A stretch of 64,000 bases of DNA, taken from assembly GCF_025447595.1 (NCBI RefSeq), contig NZ_JAOEJU010000010.1:62001-126000 (forward strand). The letters run 5' to 3'. The notes beneath the pieces were generated by a model, which was not told the DNA's origin, did no database searches, and saw only the letters and a list, made by a program, of their open reading frames with translations. The position numbers and the translations under genes are program-made. This document shows positions 1 to 7,885 of this stretch, piece by piece. This DNA is from Pseudomonas koreensis. GTDB lineage: Bacteria > Pseudomonadota > Gammaproteobacteria > Pseudomonadales > Pseudomonadaceae. The stretch's first letter is position 1, and every line of letters starts with the position of its first letter.

Positions 1-1
1 C

Positions 2-58
2 GTGATGGGACGCGGCAACGAATTTGTCGGCCCGGTGAACCTGAAAGCCTGCGGTTGA
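2..58 (+). CDS. C-terminal fragment of a gene cut by the window edge
   Basis: An open frame enters from the left edge and ends at a TGA at 56-58, giving a tail that reads GRGNEFVGPVNLKACG. A strong hairpin terminator follows within 20 bases, as expected after a real gene end. Eighteen residues are too few to assign a family. Confidence 0.45.
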   Translation: MMGRGNEFVGPVNLKACG

Positions 59-71
59 TTGTCTACTCAAA

Positions 72-110
72 AGAAAAGGCCTTGAGCGATAAACTCAAGG
101 CCTTTTTTGT
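72..110. terminator. Bidirectional rho-independent terminator
   Basis: The inverted repeat AAAAGGCCTTGAG / CTCAAGGCCTTTT has a 6-base loop, A-rich sequence on the left and a T-run on the right. It can therefore stop both the rightward gene ending at 58 and the leftward siderophore-interacting gene ending at 113. Confidence 0.85.
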
Positions 111-112
111 GC

Positions 113-1015
113 TCAACCGCCGGACTTGTTGTAGCGCCAATAGCCCATCAGATTGAGCGACTCGCGGGGAATGCCACGCTCCTTGATCAGGTATTTGCGC
201 AGGCTCATGACCGCAGCGGACTCTCCGGCGATCCAGCCATAGAATCCGTCGGCAGCCGTATCGGCGATCTCCCAAAGAATCTCTTCCTCGATGTCGACAT
301 CTGCCAGTTCAACCACCTGCCCAACCGGCGATGCATCGACAGGCAGCGTCGCCTGCCGCACGGCTTCCACCATCAACGTGCCGGCGGCTGCGTGATCGCG
401 GATCAGCCACTGTACCGAAAGTCCGGGCCAGTCAGGAACCGCCAACATGTCGTCACGACTGTCGACTTCAAAGAACGCCTGAGCCTGCGGCGGTTCAGCC
501 AGTGTCGCCAGCTCTTCCAGAATCCCCATGGCGGCCGGCAAGGCAGTCGAATCGGCGACCAGCAGAAGTTGCTTGAGCGCTTGCGGGGGCTTCCATTCAA
601 ATCCTCCCGCTTCCTGGGCCGAGAATCGGTTGTCGGGAGCGAGAATCTGCATCGACTCGCCAGGCTGCGCTCGCATCGCCCAACGGGACGCCGGACCAGT
701 CTCACCGTGCAGGACGAAATCGATATCGACTTCGCCCGACTCGGCGCGCAAGTGGCGAATGGTGTAGGTGCGCATCGCCGGGCGACGATCAACCAGCATC
801 GAGCGGAAACGGGCGTACCACCCTTCGCCCTGAGAAAGCCTGGCGGGTGAACCGTCGGCTGCCGGGAAAAACAGCTTTACTCGCTGATCCGGCGCCCAGG
901 TTGCCATTTCGGTGACAGCGGGGCTTGCGAGCGTGACTCGCATGAGATGCGGGCTCAACTGCTGCTTGTGACGCAAAACAACGTCGAACAATTTGTAAGG
1001 ATTGGCGGAGGCCAT
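113..1015 (-). CDS. Siderophore-interacting FAD-binding protein (SIP family)
   Basis: A 300-residue flavin reductase of the SIP/ViuB family. Known members reduce ferric siderophores in the cytoplasm with NAD(P)H and FAD so that iron is released. The N-terminal FAD-binding barrel carries the R-x-Y-T-[VI]-R signature (RTYTIR, residues 82-87), followed by the C-terminal NAD(P)H-binding SIP domain. The start has a good ribosome binding site (AAGGAGCTC upstream of ATG). No siderophore synthesis or receptor gene is next to it, and I could not find a convincing Fur box upstream, so iron regulation is only inferred from the family. Confidence 0.9.
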   Translation of the reverse strand: MASANPYKLFDVVLRHKQQLSPHLMRVTLASPAVTEMATWAPDQRVKLFFPAADGSPARLSQGEGWYARFRSMLVDRRPAMRTYTIRHLRAESGEVDIDFVLHGETGPASRWAMRAQPGESMQILAPDNRFSAQEAGGFEWKPPQALKQLLLVADSTALPAAMGILEELATLAEPPQAQAFFEVDSRDDMLAVPDWPGLSVQWLIRDHAAAGTLMVEAVRQATLPVDASPVGQVVELADVDIEEEILWEIADTAADGFYGWIAGESAAVMSLRKYLIKERGIPRESLNLMGYWRYNKSGG

Positions 1016-1102
1016 GCGGAGCTCCTTCTGGACATCTTCAGTGATTGCTTTAAAAACGAATCACGGGGGACACCCTTTAGTCAGCTCCGCCGAATGGATC
1101 GC

Positions 1103-1468
1103 TTATTGCGCGGCCGTGCGCTCGATCACCAGCGTCTCGATGTTCTGTTTCTTCGCCTTGATCAACGCTGCGTTCACATCCGCCTGGCGTGCCTCGGCGT
1201 CAGCTTTCGAATTGAAAGGACCGAGGAGGATCCGGGTCTTGCCGCCGGCATCCTTGATGACGCTGGCCACGAAGGCATGCTCGATCAGCCAGCCGCTGAG
1301 GTCGCTGACGGCTTGAGGTGTTTCACCCCGCACTTCCAGATCCCACTGCGGGCCCACCACAGCAGGCGCCGTTACCACCGCCGATTTCGGCTTCTGCGCA
1401 TCCACACTCTTGCCTTCGCCACATCCTGCCAATGCCAGTGCCGCAACTACCCAGACCAATTTGCGCAC
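1103..1468 (-). CDS. SPOR-domain lipoprotein
   Basis: A 121-residue predicted lipoprotein. The signal peptide MRKLVWVVAALALAGC ends in a lipobox with the lipidated Cys at 16. The C-terminal 75 residues look like a SPOR fold, with a LLGPFNSKADAEARQADVNA segment matching the usual 'vGPf.s..eA......l' pattern. SPOR domains bind septal, denuded peptidoglycan, so an envelope or cell-division role is inferred. It stands alone between the SIP gene and rsmE. The Cys being followed by Gly rather than Asp suggests outer-membrane sorting. Confidence 0.8.
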   Translation of the reverse strand: MRKLVWVVAALALAGCGEGKSVDAQKPKSAVVTAPAVVGPQWDLEVRGETPQAVSDLSGWLIEHAFVASVIKDAGGKTRILLGPFNSKADAEARQADVNAALIKAKKQNIETLVIERTAAQ

Positions 1469-1705
1469 AACGCTTCCCTCAAAATTCTCAAAGCGGCGAT
1501 CTTAACATTCGAGAATAGTTTCGGAGTCCCACAAAATGTGGCACAAAACTACGAGATTGATGCTGGCGGCCCCTGTATAGTTACGCGCTGGGAATTAATG
1601 CCGCATCTGCGCGTCAGAAAGAGGCACCCAAACTGCGCGACTTCGCACTAATCTATACGTACCACCGACCTCTGCACTGTCTGAATCAGGTGCCCTACAA
1701 AGCAA

Positions 1706-1715
1706 TCAAGGAGAA
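1706..1715 (+). promoter_or_regulatory. Putative CsrA/RsmE binding site over the rsmE ribosome binding site
   Basis: TCAAGGAGAA matches the CsrA-family RNA consensus (A/U)CANGGANG(U/A) at nine of ten positions, and its GGA is the Shine-Dalgarno core of rsmE (ATG at 1720). Binding by RsmA or RsmE would block ribosome access, giving autogenous repression. It is the only GGA in the roughly 100 bases before the start. Confidence 0.55.
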
Positions 1716-1719
1716 GACC

Positions 1720-1914
1720 ATGCTGATACTCACCCGCAAAGTCGGTGAAAGCATAAACATTGGTGATGACATTACGATCACCATTCTCGGCGTCAGCGGC
1801 CAGCAAGTTCGAATCGGCATCAATGCTCCGAAGAACGTTGCAGTGCATCGTGAAGAAATCTACCAGCGTATCCAGGCTGGCCTGACCGCACCGGACAAGC
1901 CACAAACGCCCTGA
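1720..1914 (+). CDS. rsmE: RsmE, CsrA-family post-transcriptional regulator
   Basis: A 64-residue RNA-binding protein. The sequence begins [18 protein letters not shown] and carries the conserved VAVHREEIY with the RNA-contacting Arg at 44. The TAPDKPQTP tail and the ESINIGD segment fit the RsmE paralogue of fluorescent pseudomonads rather than RsmA. RsmE represses translation of secondary metabolism and biofilm mRNAs and is titrated by the Gac-controlled RsmX/Y/Z RNAs. None of those RNAs was recognised here. The ATG at 1720 was chosen because CAAGGAGA sits seven bases upstream; an in-frame upstream codon at 1690 has no such site. Confidence 0.95.
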   Translation: MLILTRKVGESINIGDDITITILGVSGQQVRIGINAPKNVAVHREEIYQRIQAGLTAPDKPQTP

Positions 1915-2121
1915 GCCCTATCGCAGTCAGTAGCCAGTTCGTTTGCCTGCACGCAATGACTGGCTAAAGATGCAAGCGCCGTATTGCCATTCCCCCACCT
2001 CTTTGGTGACGGCGCGCGCCACGCCCCTTCCTGCCTCAATCCTTCTCGCAACCGATACTAACCGCCATTCAATGGACTGGCTGTCGGACATTTCCGAATA
2101 GCGGCCAGGAATCTCGCCCGC

Positions 2122-2577
2122 CTAGCCGAATGTGACGCCACGCGCCATCCCGGTGGCCGCTACAACCATCATTATCAACAGCAGCGCTTCGGCATGACTG
2201 ATCCGTGCGAATACCTTCGCACGTCCTGTATCAGGGGCAGAGCCGCGCGCCTTGGCCACGCGCCACTTGATCAAGGTGATCATCGGAACGAGCTCCAGAA
2301 GCAGAATCAGCACAAACAGCGTCATCTTCAGATGGAACAGCGGCTGGTGCAGATAGTAGTCGGCTCCCTTCTCATAACCTCCGAAGGCGCGCATGCCGCC
2401 GGTGATGAGCAAGACCAGCGCCGAAAGCCCCCATAGATTGTCGGCAAGCAATACGCGCCCGACCTCACCGGAGCCGGACGCCAGGCGACTGAAAGCCGTC
2501 CCACGCGTCAACACTGCCCAGAAGCCCACGGCAAACGCCAGTAAATGAATCGCTGCAAGAAACCAATGAACCAGCAT
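2122..2577 (-). CDS. Small integral membrane protein, DUF2214-like
   Basis: A 151-residue protein with four predicted transmembrane helices: about residues 5-24, 45-63, 85-105 and 130-147. Histidines occur early (MLVHWFLAAIHLL) and in the third helix region (HQPLFHLK). The His pattern and length suggest the DUF2214 family, whose function is unknown; a haem or metal role is speculation. The gene is monocistronic. Confidence 0.7.
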   Translation of the reverse strand: MLVHWFLAAIHLLAFAVGFWAVLTRGTAFSRLASGSGEVGRVLLADNLWGLSALVLLITGGMRAFGGYEKGADYYLHQPLFHLKMTLFVLILLLELVPMITLIKWRVAKARGSAPDTGRAKVFARISHAEALLLIMMVVAATGMARGVTFG

Positions 2578-2903
2578 CGATGAACTCCTGTCCGGCAGAG
2601 TTGAAAACAGCCAAACAGTAGTAGTCGAAAAAGTGTGGGGTTGCCTGTCACTCTTCCCTTAAAACAGAAGCGGGCGAGACGAGAGAATGGGCAGAGGCGC
2701 GGGAAAAGCAAATCGCGGGCAAAAAAAATCCCAAGCAGCTGATGGAAGCTTGGGATTTAAAAATGCATAAACCGTGGTGGTGAACGCGGGGCGGATATTA
2801 CTGATTTTTCCAGTATGTAACAACGTATTTTTGATAACCGGATGGTTAATAAAATCCGTAACCCATTAAATATCCACACTATTAAAAAGGGCGATCGCAA
2901 CGA
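2578..2903. other. Intergenic region without a recognised gene
   Basis: These 326 bases separate two leftward genes. They contain the upstream region of the DUF2214-like gene and one hairpin terminator (2721-2763). The part from 2765 to 2900 is AT-rich and shows no open frame with a ribosome binding site and no tRNA-like fold. Confidence 0.5.
2721..2763. terminator. Hairpin terminator
   Basis: The perfect 11-bp stem AAATCCCAAGC / GCTTGGGATTT has a run of eight A on the left, so it would work best for leftward transcription. On the right there is only a short TTTAAAAAT. It lies between the GNAT gene and the DUF2214-like gene. Confidence 0.65.
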
Positions 2904-3380
2904 TCAGCGACGAACGGATCGAAATCCATCGAGACCAATACGTGCCTGGCTCAAGAATTTTACAAAAATGAGCTCGGGATCACCCGGATCGAGGTTCTCC
3001 ATCGTTCCACTGTGCAGATATCCAAGACTGGTCAGCAACTGTCGCATCGGCAAGTTGGACGTATTGGTCGACGTGAAGATCTTGTCAGCACTGGCTTGAT
3101 GCTCCAGACCGGCCACAATTTGCCGCCCCACGCCCGAACGCCTGTTTGCACTGGAGACGACCACCAGAGGTATGAACCACTCGCCAAAAAAGCTTCGATC
3201 CCGACATCCGTAGCCTAGAAGAGCGCCAGGATCGTCCGTCTCGCAGACAACCCAGCACTCCCCCGCCCTAACGGCCCTCGCGATGTACTCGCGACGGTCG
3301 CAATCTTTTTCAGCGACAGGATCAATCTTCAACAGGCTTTCGATATCGCCTGGACCGGCGCGCCTGAATTGGCGACTCAT
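2904..3380 (-). CDS. GNAT-family N-acetyltransferase
   Basis: A 158-residue single-domain GNAT enzyme. The acetyl-CoA binding segment SSANRRSGVGRQIVAGLE shows the R/Q-x-x-G-x-G pyrophosphate loop. The later NLPMRQLLTSLGY matches the usual 'N..a..fY.k.GF' end of the fold. The substrate cannot be told from sequence. The ATG at 3380 was chosen because AGGGGTG lies just upstream; the open frame runs further back but into the terminator and tRNA-Val gene, so the longer form is not coding. Confidence 0.8.
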   Translation of the reverse strand: MSRQFRRAGPGDIESLLKIDPVAEKDCDRREYIARAVRAGECWVVCETDDPGALLGYGCRDRSFFGEWFIPLVVVSSANRRSGVGRQIVAGLEHQASADKIFTSTNTSNLPMRQLLTSLGYLHSGTMENLDPGDPELIFVKFLSQARIGLDGFRSVRR

Positions 3381-3476
3381 GAATACACCCCTGCAAATAT
3401 GCCGAAGTGTAGCCACCTCAAACAAAGCGGAAGATTGGTCACCAGAGCTTGCGAGAGTTTTGCAAATCGTAGACAA

Positions 3477-3508
3477 CAAAAAAGGGCCCACCTTTCGGTG
3501 AGCCCTTC
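3477..3508 (-). terminator. Terminator of tRNA-Val(GAC)
   Basis: The stem AAGGGC/GCCCTT with inner CACC/GGTG and a TTTC loop has six A on the left, which read as a U-run in the leftward transcript directly after the tRNA. Confidence 0.8.
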
Positions 3509-3537
3509 CAGACCGCCCAGCAGAGCGGATTTTGTTT

Positions 3538-3614
3538 GGTAGGCGCGATTGGACTCGAACCAACGACCCCCACCATGTCAAGGTGGTGCTCTAACCAACT
3601 GAGCTACGTGCCTG
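3538..3614 (-). tRNA. tRNA-Val (anticodon GAC)
   Basis: A 77-base gene with CCA encoded (3538-3540). The anticodon stem CCACC/GGTGG encloses TTGACAT, anticodon GAC. The D-arm (GCTCAGTTGGTTAGAGC) and T-loop (TTCGAGT) are standard. The acceptor strands AGGCACG and CGCGCCT leave one A-C mismatch at the fifth pair, which is unusual. Confidence 0.95.
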
Positions 3615-3627
3615 CTGTGAGGCGGCA

Positions 3628-3655
3628 TTCTACGGAATTCCGGAGGGGTGTCAAC
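3628..3655 (-). promoter_or_regulatory. Sigma-70 promoter of tRNA-Val(GAC)
   Basis: On the minus strand TTGACA (3650-3655) is followed after 16 bases by TAGAAT (3628-3633), 14 bases before the first base of the tRNA. Confidence 0.75.
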
Positions 3656-3797
3656 ACCTTTTTTTCACCTAACCCTATGAATATGCAAAATATTTAATTT
3701 CGACCTGCCGCAAGAAGATTTCCCGGTGGCTGGCGGAGGTTTTTCAACTGGGGTAGGATCGCCGGACTCGTAAAATATATTAAACAGAGGCTGCAGG

Positions 3798-5081
3798 ATG
3801 GCGAACACCCCTTACCCAGAGTCTTATTACGCGGCGTCGGCCAACGCCGTACCACCACGCCCTGCCCTGCAAGATGACGTGGAGACGGATGTCTGTGTGA
3901 TCGGCGCTGGTTATACGGGAATTTCCTCGGCCCTGTTCCTGTTGGAGAACGGTTTTCGCGTGAGCGTGCTGGAAGCCGCCAAGGTCGGCTTCGGTGCTTC
4001 GGGACGCAATGGCGGACAGATCGTCAACAGCTACAGCCGCGACATCGATGTCATCGAACGCAGCGTCGGCCCGAAACAGGCGCAACTGCTCGGGCAGATG
4101 GCGTTCGAGGGCGGCCGGATCATTCGCGAGCGCGTCAGCAAGTACAACATTCAGTGCGACCTGAAAGACGGTGGCGTATTCGCCGCCCTCACCGCCAAGC
4201 AAATGGGCCATCTGGAATCGCAGAAACGTTTGTGGGAACGCTTCGGCCATACCCAACTGGAACTGCTCGATCAGCGCCGCATCCGCGAAGTGGTCGCCTG
4301 TGATCAATATGTCGGTGGCATGCTCGACATGAGCGGCGGCCACATCCACCCGCTTAATCTGGCGCTGGGCGAAGCTGCCGCCGTGGAGTCGTTGGGCGGC
4401 ATCATCTATGAACAGTCACCGGCCGTGCGCATCGAACGCGGCGCCAACCCGGTCGTGCACACACCGCAAGGCAAGGTCCGAGCCAAATTCATCATCGTCG
4501 CCGGCAACGCCTACCTCGGCAATCTGGTGCCGGAACTGGCGGCCAAATCGATGCCGTGCGGCACTCAGGTCATCACCACAGAGCCATTGGGCGATGAGCT
4601 GGCGAAATCCCTGCTGCCGCAGGACTACTGCGTCGAAGACTGCAATTACCTGCTCGACTACTACCGCCTCACCGGCGACAAACGCCTGATCTTCGGCGGC
4701 GGCGTGGTGTATGGCGCGCGGGATCCGGCAAACATCGAAGCGATTATCCGCCCGAAAATGCTCAAGGCCTTCCCGCAACTCAAAGACGTGAAGATCGACT
4801 ACGCCTGGACCGGCAATTTCCTGCTGACCCTGTCGCGCCTGCCTCAGGTCGGACGCCTGGGCGACAACATCTACTACTCCCAGGGTTGCAGCGGCCACGG
4901 CGTGACCTACACGCACCTGGCCGGCAAGGTATTGGCCGAAGCGCTGCGAGGCCAGGCCGAGCGCTTCGATGCGTTTGCCGACCTGCCGCACTACCCGTTC
5001 CCCGGCGGGCAACTGCTGCGCACACCGTTTGCCGCACTGGGCGCGTGGTACTACGGATTGCGCGACAAGCTCGGTTTCTGA
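3798..5081 (+). CDS. FAD-dependent oxidoreductase, gamma-glutamylputrescine oxidase (PuuB)-like
   Basis: A 427-residue DAO-superfamily flavoprotein. The dinucleotide motif VIGAGYTGISSA lies at residues 35-46, the E of LEAA caps the FAD ribose, and the family signature GFGASGRNGGQIV follows. The C-terminal TGNFLLTLSRLPQVG and SQGCSGHGVTYTHLAG segments are typical of PuuB/OrdL enzymes that oxidise gamma-glutamylated or N-substituted amines to aldehyde plus H2O2. Length matches the family (about 425). It is transcribed alone and ends at a strong terminator, without the other puu genes, so the substrate is uncertain. Confidence 0.85.
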   Translation: MANTPYPESYYAASANAVPPRPALQDDVETDVCVIGAGYTGISSALFLLENGFRVSVLEAAKVGFGASGRNGGQIVNSYSRDIDVIERSVGPKQAQLLGQMAFEGGRIIRERVSKYNIQCDLKDGGVFAALTAKQMGHLESQKRLWERFGHTQLELLDQRRIREVVACDQYVGGMLDMSGGHIHPLNLALGEAAAVESLGGIIYEQSPAVRIERGANPVVHTPQGKVRAKFIIVAGNAYLGNLVPELAAKSMPCGTQVITTEPLGDELAKSLLPQDYCVEDCNYLLDYYRLTGDKRLIFGGGVVYGARDPANIEAIIRPKMLKAFPQLKDVKIDYAWTGNFLLTLSRLPQVGRLGDNIYYSQGCSGHGVTYTHLAGKVLAEALRGQAERFDAFADLPHYPFPGGQLLRTPFAALGAWYYGLRDKLGF

Positions 5082-5087
5082 TGAGCG

Positions 5088-5119
5088 AAAAAAAGGGCCG
5101 CTGAATAGCGGCCCTTTTT
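5088..5119. terminator. Bidirectional terminator between convergent genes
   Basis: The stem AAAAAGGGCCGCT / AGCGGCCCTTTTT with a short loop is flanked by A-run and T-run. It serves the PuuB-like gene (ends 5081) and the leftward molybdenum dehydrogenase operon (ends 5134). Confidence 0.85.
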
Positions 5120-5133
5120 ACATCCAGCTCAAA

Positions 5134-6105
5134 TCACAACTGATCCCGCGCAATCCCGCTGCGAATCCGCAGAATATCCGCGAGCACTGCCAAAGCGATT
5201 TCCGCCGGTGTCTTGCTGCCCAGGTTAAGGCCGATCGGCGCATGAATCCGCGCCAGTTCGCTCTCCCCCAGACCGCCAATCCGACGCAAACGCTCGAAGC
5301 GCTTCTGCGACGTCTGCTGCGAGCCCATTACGCCAATGTAGAACGCTTCGGTGCGCACGGCTTCCATCATCGCCAGATCGTCGATGCGCGGATCGTGGGT
5401 CAACGCCACTACCGCCGTATCACGGTGACAACCGCCATCGGCGATAAACACCGACGGCAATTGCCGGCGAATCTCCACGCCATTGAGCACCACGCCTTCC
5501 AGCACCTCGTCACGCGGGTCGCAGAGAATCACTTCGAAACCGAGACCGACCGCGAACTCCGCACAGGCCTGCGCCACACTGGAATATCCCGCCAACAACA
5601 AACGCTGAGCGGCACCAATGCGAATCCGTACCCGATCGATTTCACGCTCGATCCGCGCTCCCTGCTCGCGATCGGCAAACAGGCTACGCGCGCCCGTGGC
5701 CAGATCGACCTCGCGAATCAACCGACGCTGACCCAGCAACGCCGATTCGAGTTCACGAAGATGCGCCTGCACATCGCAACCGGCGTCAAATTTCTCTACC
5801 AGCACATCGAGAATGCCGCCGCACGGCAGGCTGACCCGCGAACGCGGATCGTCACCTTCGCCATAACGCACGACATTGATCGCATCGAGAAACGCACCTT
5901 CGGCGACGCGCTCGAGAAAGTCTTCCTCGACGCAACCACCGGACAGCGACCCGATCCATTGTCCGCCGTCGTTCACCGCCAGCAGTGAACCCGGCGCGCG
6001 CGGCGCCGAGCCGTAGGTGGTCAGCACGGTGCAGAGCCAGATGCGCTGCCCCGCCGTCGACCATTCCAGCGCCCGACGCACAACCTGCAGATCGAGATGC
6101 TGCAT
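5134..6105 (-). CDS. XdhC/CoxI-family molybdenum cofactor maturation protein
   Basis: A 323-residue XdhC-type protein. Such proteins bind molybdenum cofactor, promote its sulfuration and insert it into xanthine-dehydrogenase-family enzymes. The N-terminal CoxI domain contains GSAPRAPGSLLAV and SGGCVEED (Cys near residue 58). The C-terminal Rossmann domain includes LLLAGYSSVAQACAEFA and the FYIGVMGSQQTSQKR signature, then HAPIGLNLGSKTPAEIALA. It is the last gene of a four-gene leftward operon, only two bases after the cytochrome gene, which points to that operon's dehydrogenase as its client. Confidence 0.9.
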   Translation of the reverse strand: MQHLDLQVVRRALEWSTAGQRIWLCTVLTTYGSAPRAPGSLLAVNDGGQWIGSLSGGCVEEDFLERVAEGAFLDAINVVRYGEGDDPRSRVSLPCGGILDVLVEKFDAGCDVQAHLRELESALLGQRRLIREVDLATGARSLFADREQGARIEREIDRVRIRIGAAQRLLLAGYSSVAQACAEFAVGLGFEVILCDPRDEVLEGVVLNGVEIRRQLPSVFIADGGCHRDTAVVALTHDPRIDDLAMMEAVRTEAFYIGVMGSQQTSQKRFERLRRIGGLGESELARIHAPIGLNLGSKTPAEIALAVLADILRIRSGIARDQL

Positions 6106-6107
6106 GA

Positions 6108-7343
6108 TCAGTGCGCCTTGTGCTCGATGGACGGGGCGTCAGCTTGAAGCTTCTGCACGTCGCCCACCGCCAGTTCAGCCGACTGACCACCCCAACCCTG
6201 ACGCAGGTAGTTCAGCAGATCGGTCAGTTGTTCGGCACTGAGCTTGTCGGCAAAACCCGGCATGGGCTGCATGTGTTCGAACCCGGCGAATTTCTGTTCG
6301 CCGATGCCATCCTCGATCACTCGCAACAGGTTGCGCGGGTCTTCCAGGCGCAGCGTGGTGTTGCCGCGCATGGCCACCGCGATGTGCGGCTTGCCCTCGC
6401 CACCGGCCGCGTGACAGCCGGCGCAGACGTTCAAATATTCCTGACGGCCGCGTTGAGCGCTGGCACTGAGTTTTTCCACCGGCACGTCGGTCAGTTCTTT
6501 CGCCGCCGGAGGCTTGTCGCCCAGCAGGAAAGTCGCCATCGCCGCCAGATCCGGATCATTCAGACCCTGGGTGCTGTTGTGGAACACCGGGAACATCTCG
6601 TTGAACATCGTGCCCTGGGCGCTCATGCCGTGCTTGAGGAACGTGCTCAGGTCCTGATGGTTCCAGCCGCGCGCCGCCAGGTCCGTCGCCAGCAGGCTCG
6701 GTGCCAGATAGCCGTTGAGGATGCCGCCGGTCAGGCGTTTGTCCAACTGCATCGCGCCCGGCAGGCCGCGTGGCGTATGGCATTCGCCGCAGTGGCCCAG
6801 CACTTCGACCATGTACTGACCGCGCTTCCAGGCCTCGCTTTTGCCTTCGGCAGATTCGAGCTTCAAGGCTTTGCCGTACATCATGTTCCAGCCGATCAAG
6901 CCCGGACGTACGTTGAACGGGAAGCTCAGGCTGGTCACCGGTGCGGCACGCTCGATTGGCTCGATGGTTTTCAGATACGCATGAATCGCATCCGAATCCG
7001 CACGCGGCATCAAGTGATACGAGGTGTACGGCATCGCCGGGTACAGGTTGGCGCCGTCGCGACGCTTGCCTTCAGTCAGCGCAGCGAAAAACTCGTCGTC
7101 GTTGTACAAACCGATGCCGTGCTCTTTGCTTGGAGTGATGTTGGTGCCGTAGATCGTGCCGAACGGCGACACGATCGGCAGGCCGCCAGCAAACGGCGCG
7201 CCGCCGGGCGCCGTGTGGCACGCCATGCAGTCGGCCGCACGAGCGAGGTATTCGCCGCGCTTGACCTGATCATCCGCGTGCACCGCCAACACAGGCGCAG
7301 CCAGTCCGACCGCCAGGGTCAGGCGGGTCAGTAGTTGCTTCAT
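6108..7343 (-). CDS. Three-haem cytochrome c subunit of the molybdenum dehydrogenase
   Basis: A 411-residue exported protein. The signal peptide ends near AVHADDQ (about residue 24). Three CXXCH haem sites occur: CMACH (39-43), CGECH (185-189) and CAGCH (307-311), the spacing seen in cytochrome subunits of membrane-associated alcohol, aldehyde and gluconate dehydrogenases. It would carry electrons from the Mo/2Fe-2S subunits to the quinone pool or terminal oxidases. The ATG at 7343 was chosen for the signal peptide; the frame is open further upstream into the 2Fe-2S gene. Gaps to both neighbours are two bases. Confidence 0.92.
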   Translation of the reverse strand: MKQLLTRLTLAVGLAAPVLAVHADDQVKRGEYLARAADCMACHTAPGGAPFAGGLPIVSPFGTIYGTNITPSKEHGIGLYNDDEFFAALTEGKRRDGANLYPAMPYTSYHLMPRADSDAIHAYLKTIEPIERAAPVTSLSFPFNVRPGLIGWNMMYGKALKLESAEGKSEAWKRGQYMVEVLGHCGECHTPRGLPGAMQLDKRLTGGILNGYLAPSLLATDLAARGWNHQDLSTFLKHGMSAQGTMFNEMFPVFHNSTQGLNDPDLAAMATFLLGDKPPAAKELTDVPVEKLSASAQRGRQEYLNVCAGCHAAGGEGKPHIAVAMRGNTTLRLEDPRNLLRVIEDGIGEQKFAGFEHMQPMPGFADKLSAEQLTDLLNYLRQGWGGQSAELAVGDVQKLQADAPSIEHKAH

Positions 7344-7345
7344 GC

Positions 7346-7885
7346 TTAACCCTCCTTGACCAGGCCGAGATCGGTCAGCACGTTGCGGGTGGCGTTGTAG
7401 TAACGCACGTACCCGGTGCAACGGCAGACGTGATGGCCGAGGCTGTCCTCGATGACTTGTTCCAGTTTGCTTTTAACGATCGGCTGGCGTTGCAGCTTTT
7501 CCACCAGCACGGTCGCGGCGTTGACGAAGCCCGGTGCGCAGTAGCTACACTGGAAGGCGAATTCGTCGACGAAACGCTGCTGGATCGGGTTCAGCTCGGT
7601 GACCTGTCCCTGCTCGTCGCGCTTGGCGTGGCCTTCGATGGTGCGGACTTTCTTGCCTTCGAAGTAATGTGCGCCGGTGATGCAGGTGCGCACTTCTTCG
7701 CTGGTGCCGTCCGGGTTGTCGACGATCACCACGCAGGCGTGGCAAATGCCCTGGCCGCAGCCCAGGCGCGAACCGGTAAGGTTCTTGTATTCGTGCAGGT
7801 AATCGATCATCGGCAGGTCATCAGGGATGTCCACCGGGCCGACGGATTGACCGTTGAGGGTCAGTTGAAGCGGACGGTTAGCCAT
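7346..7885 (-). CDS. 2Fe-2S subunit of the molybdenum dehydrogenase
   Basis: A 179-residue ferredoxin-like subunit of the xanthine oxidase family. The plant-type cluster ligands are C43, C48, C51 and C68 (GCGQGICHACV...TCIT). The second cluster is bound by C113/C116 (CSYC) and C154/C156 (CRC). It has no signal peptide, as usual: small subunits of this type are co-exported with the Tat-bearing large subunit. The start overlaps the stop of the large-subunit gene by 8 bases (ATGGCTAA), indicating translational coupling. Confidence 0.93.
   Translation of the reverse strand: MANRPLQLTLNGQSVGPVDIPDDLPMIDYLHEYKNLTGSRLGCGQGICHACVVIVDNPDGTSEEVRTCITGAHYFEGKKVRTIEGHAKRDEQGQVTELNPIQQRFVDEFAFQCSYCAPGFVNAATVLVEKLQRQPIVKSKLEQVIEDSLGHHVCRCTGYVRYYNATRNVLTDLGLVKEG

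Noticed and set aside
1016..1102. Possible Fur box upstream of the siderophore-interacting gene
   Set aside because: The region has no convincing 19-bp GATAATGATAATCATTATC-like dyad; only scattered A/T runs.
1932..1965. AGCCAGT...ACTGGCT inverted repeat after rsmE as a terminator
   Set aside because: The 7-bp arms are 20 bases apart and no U-run follows, so I did not call it.
3381..3581. N-terminal extension of the GNAT gene
   Set aside because: The extra 67 codons cross the tRNA-Val terminator and part of the tRNA; the ATG at 3380 has its own ribosome binding site.
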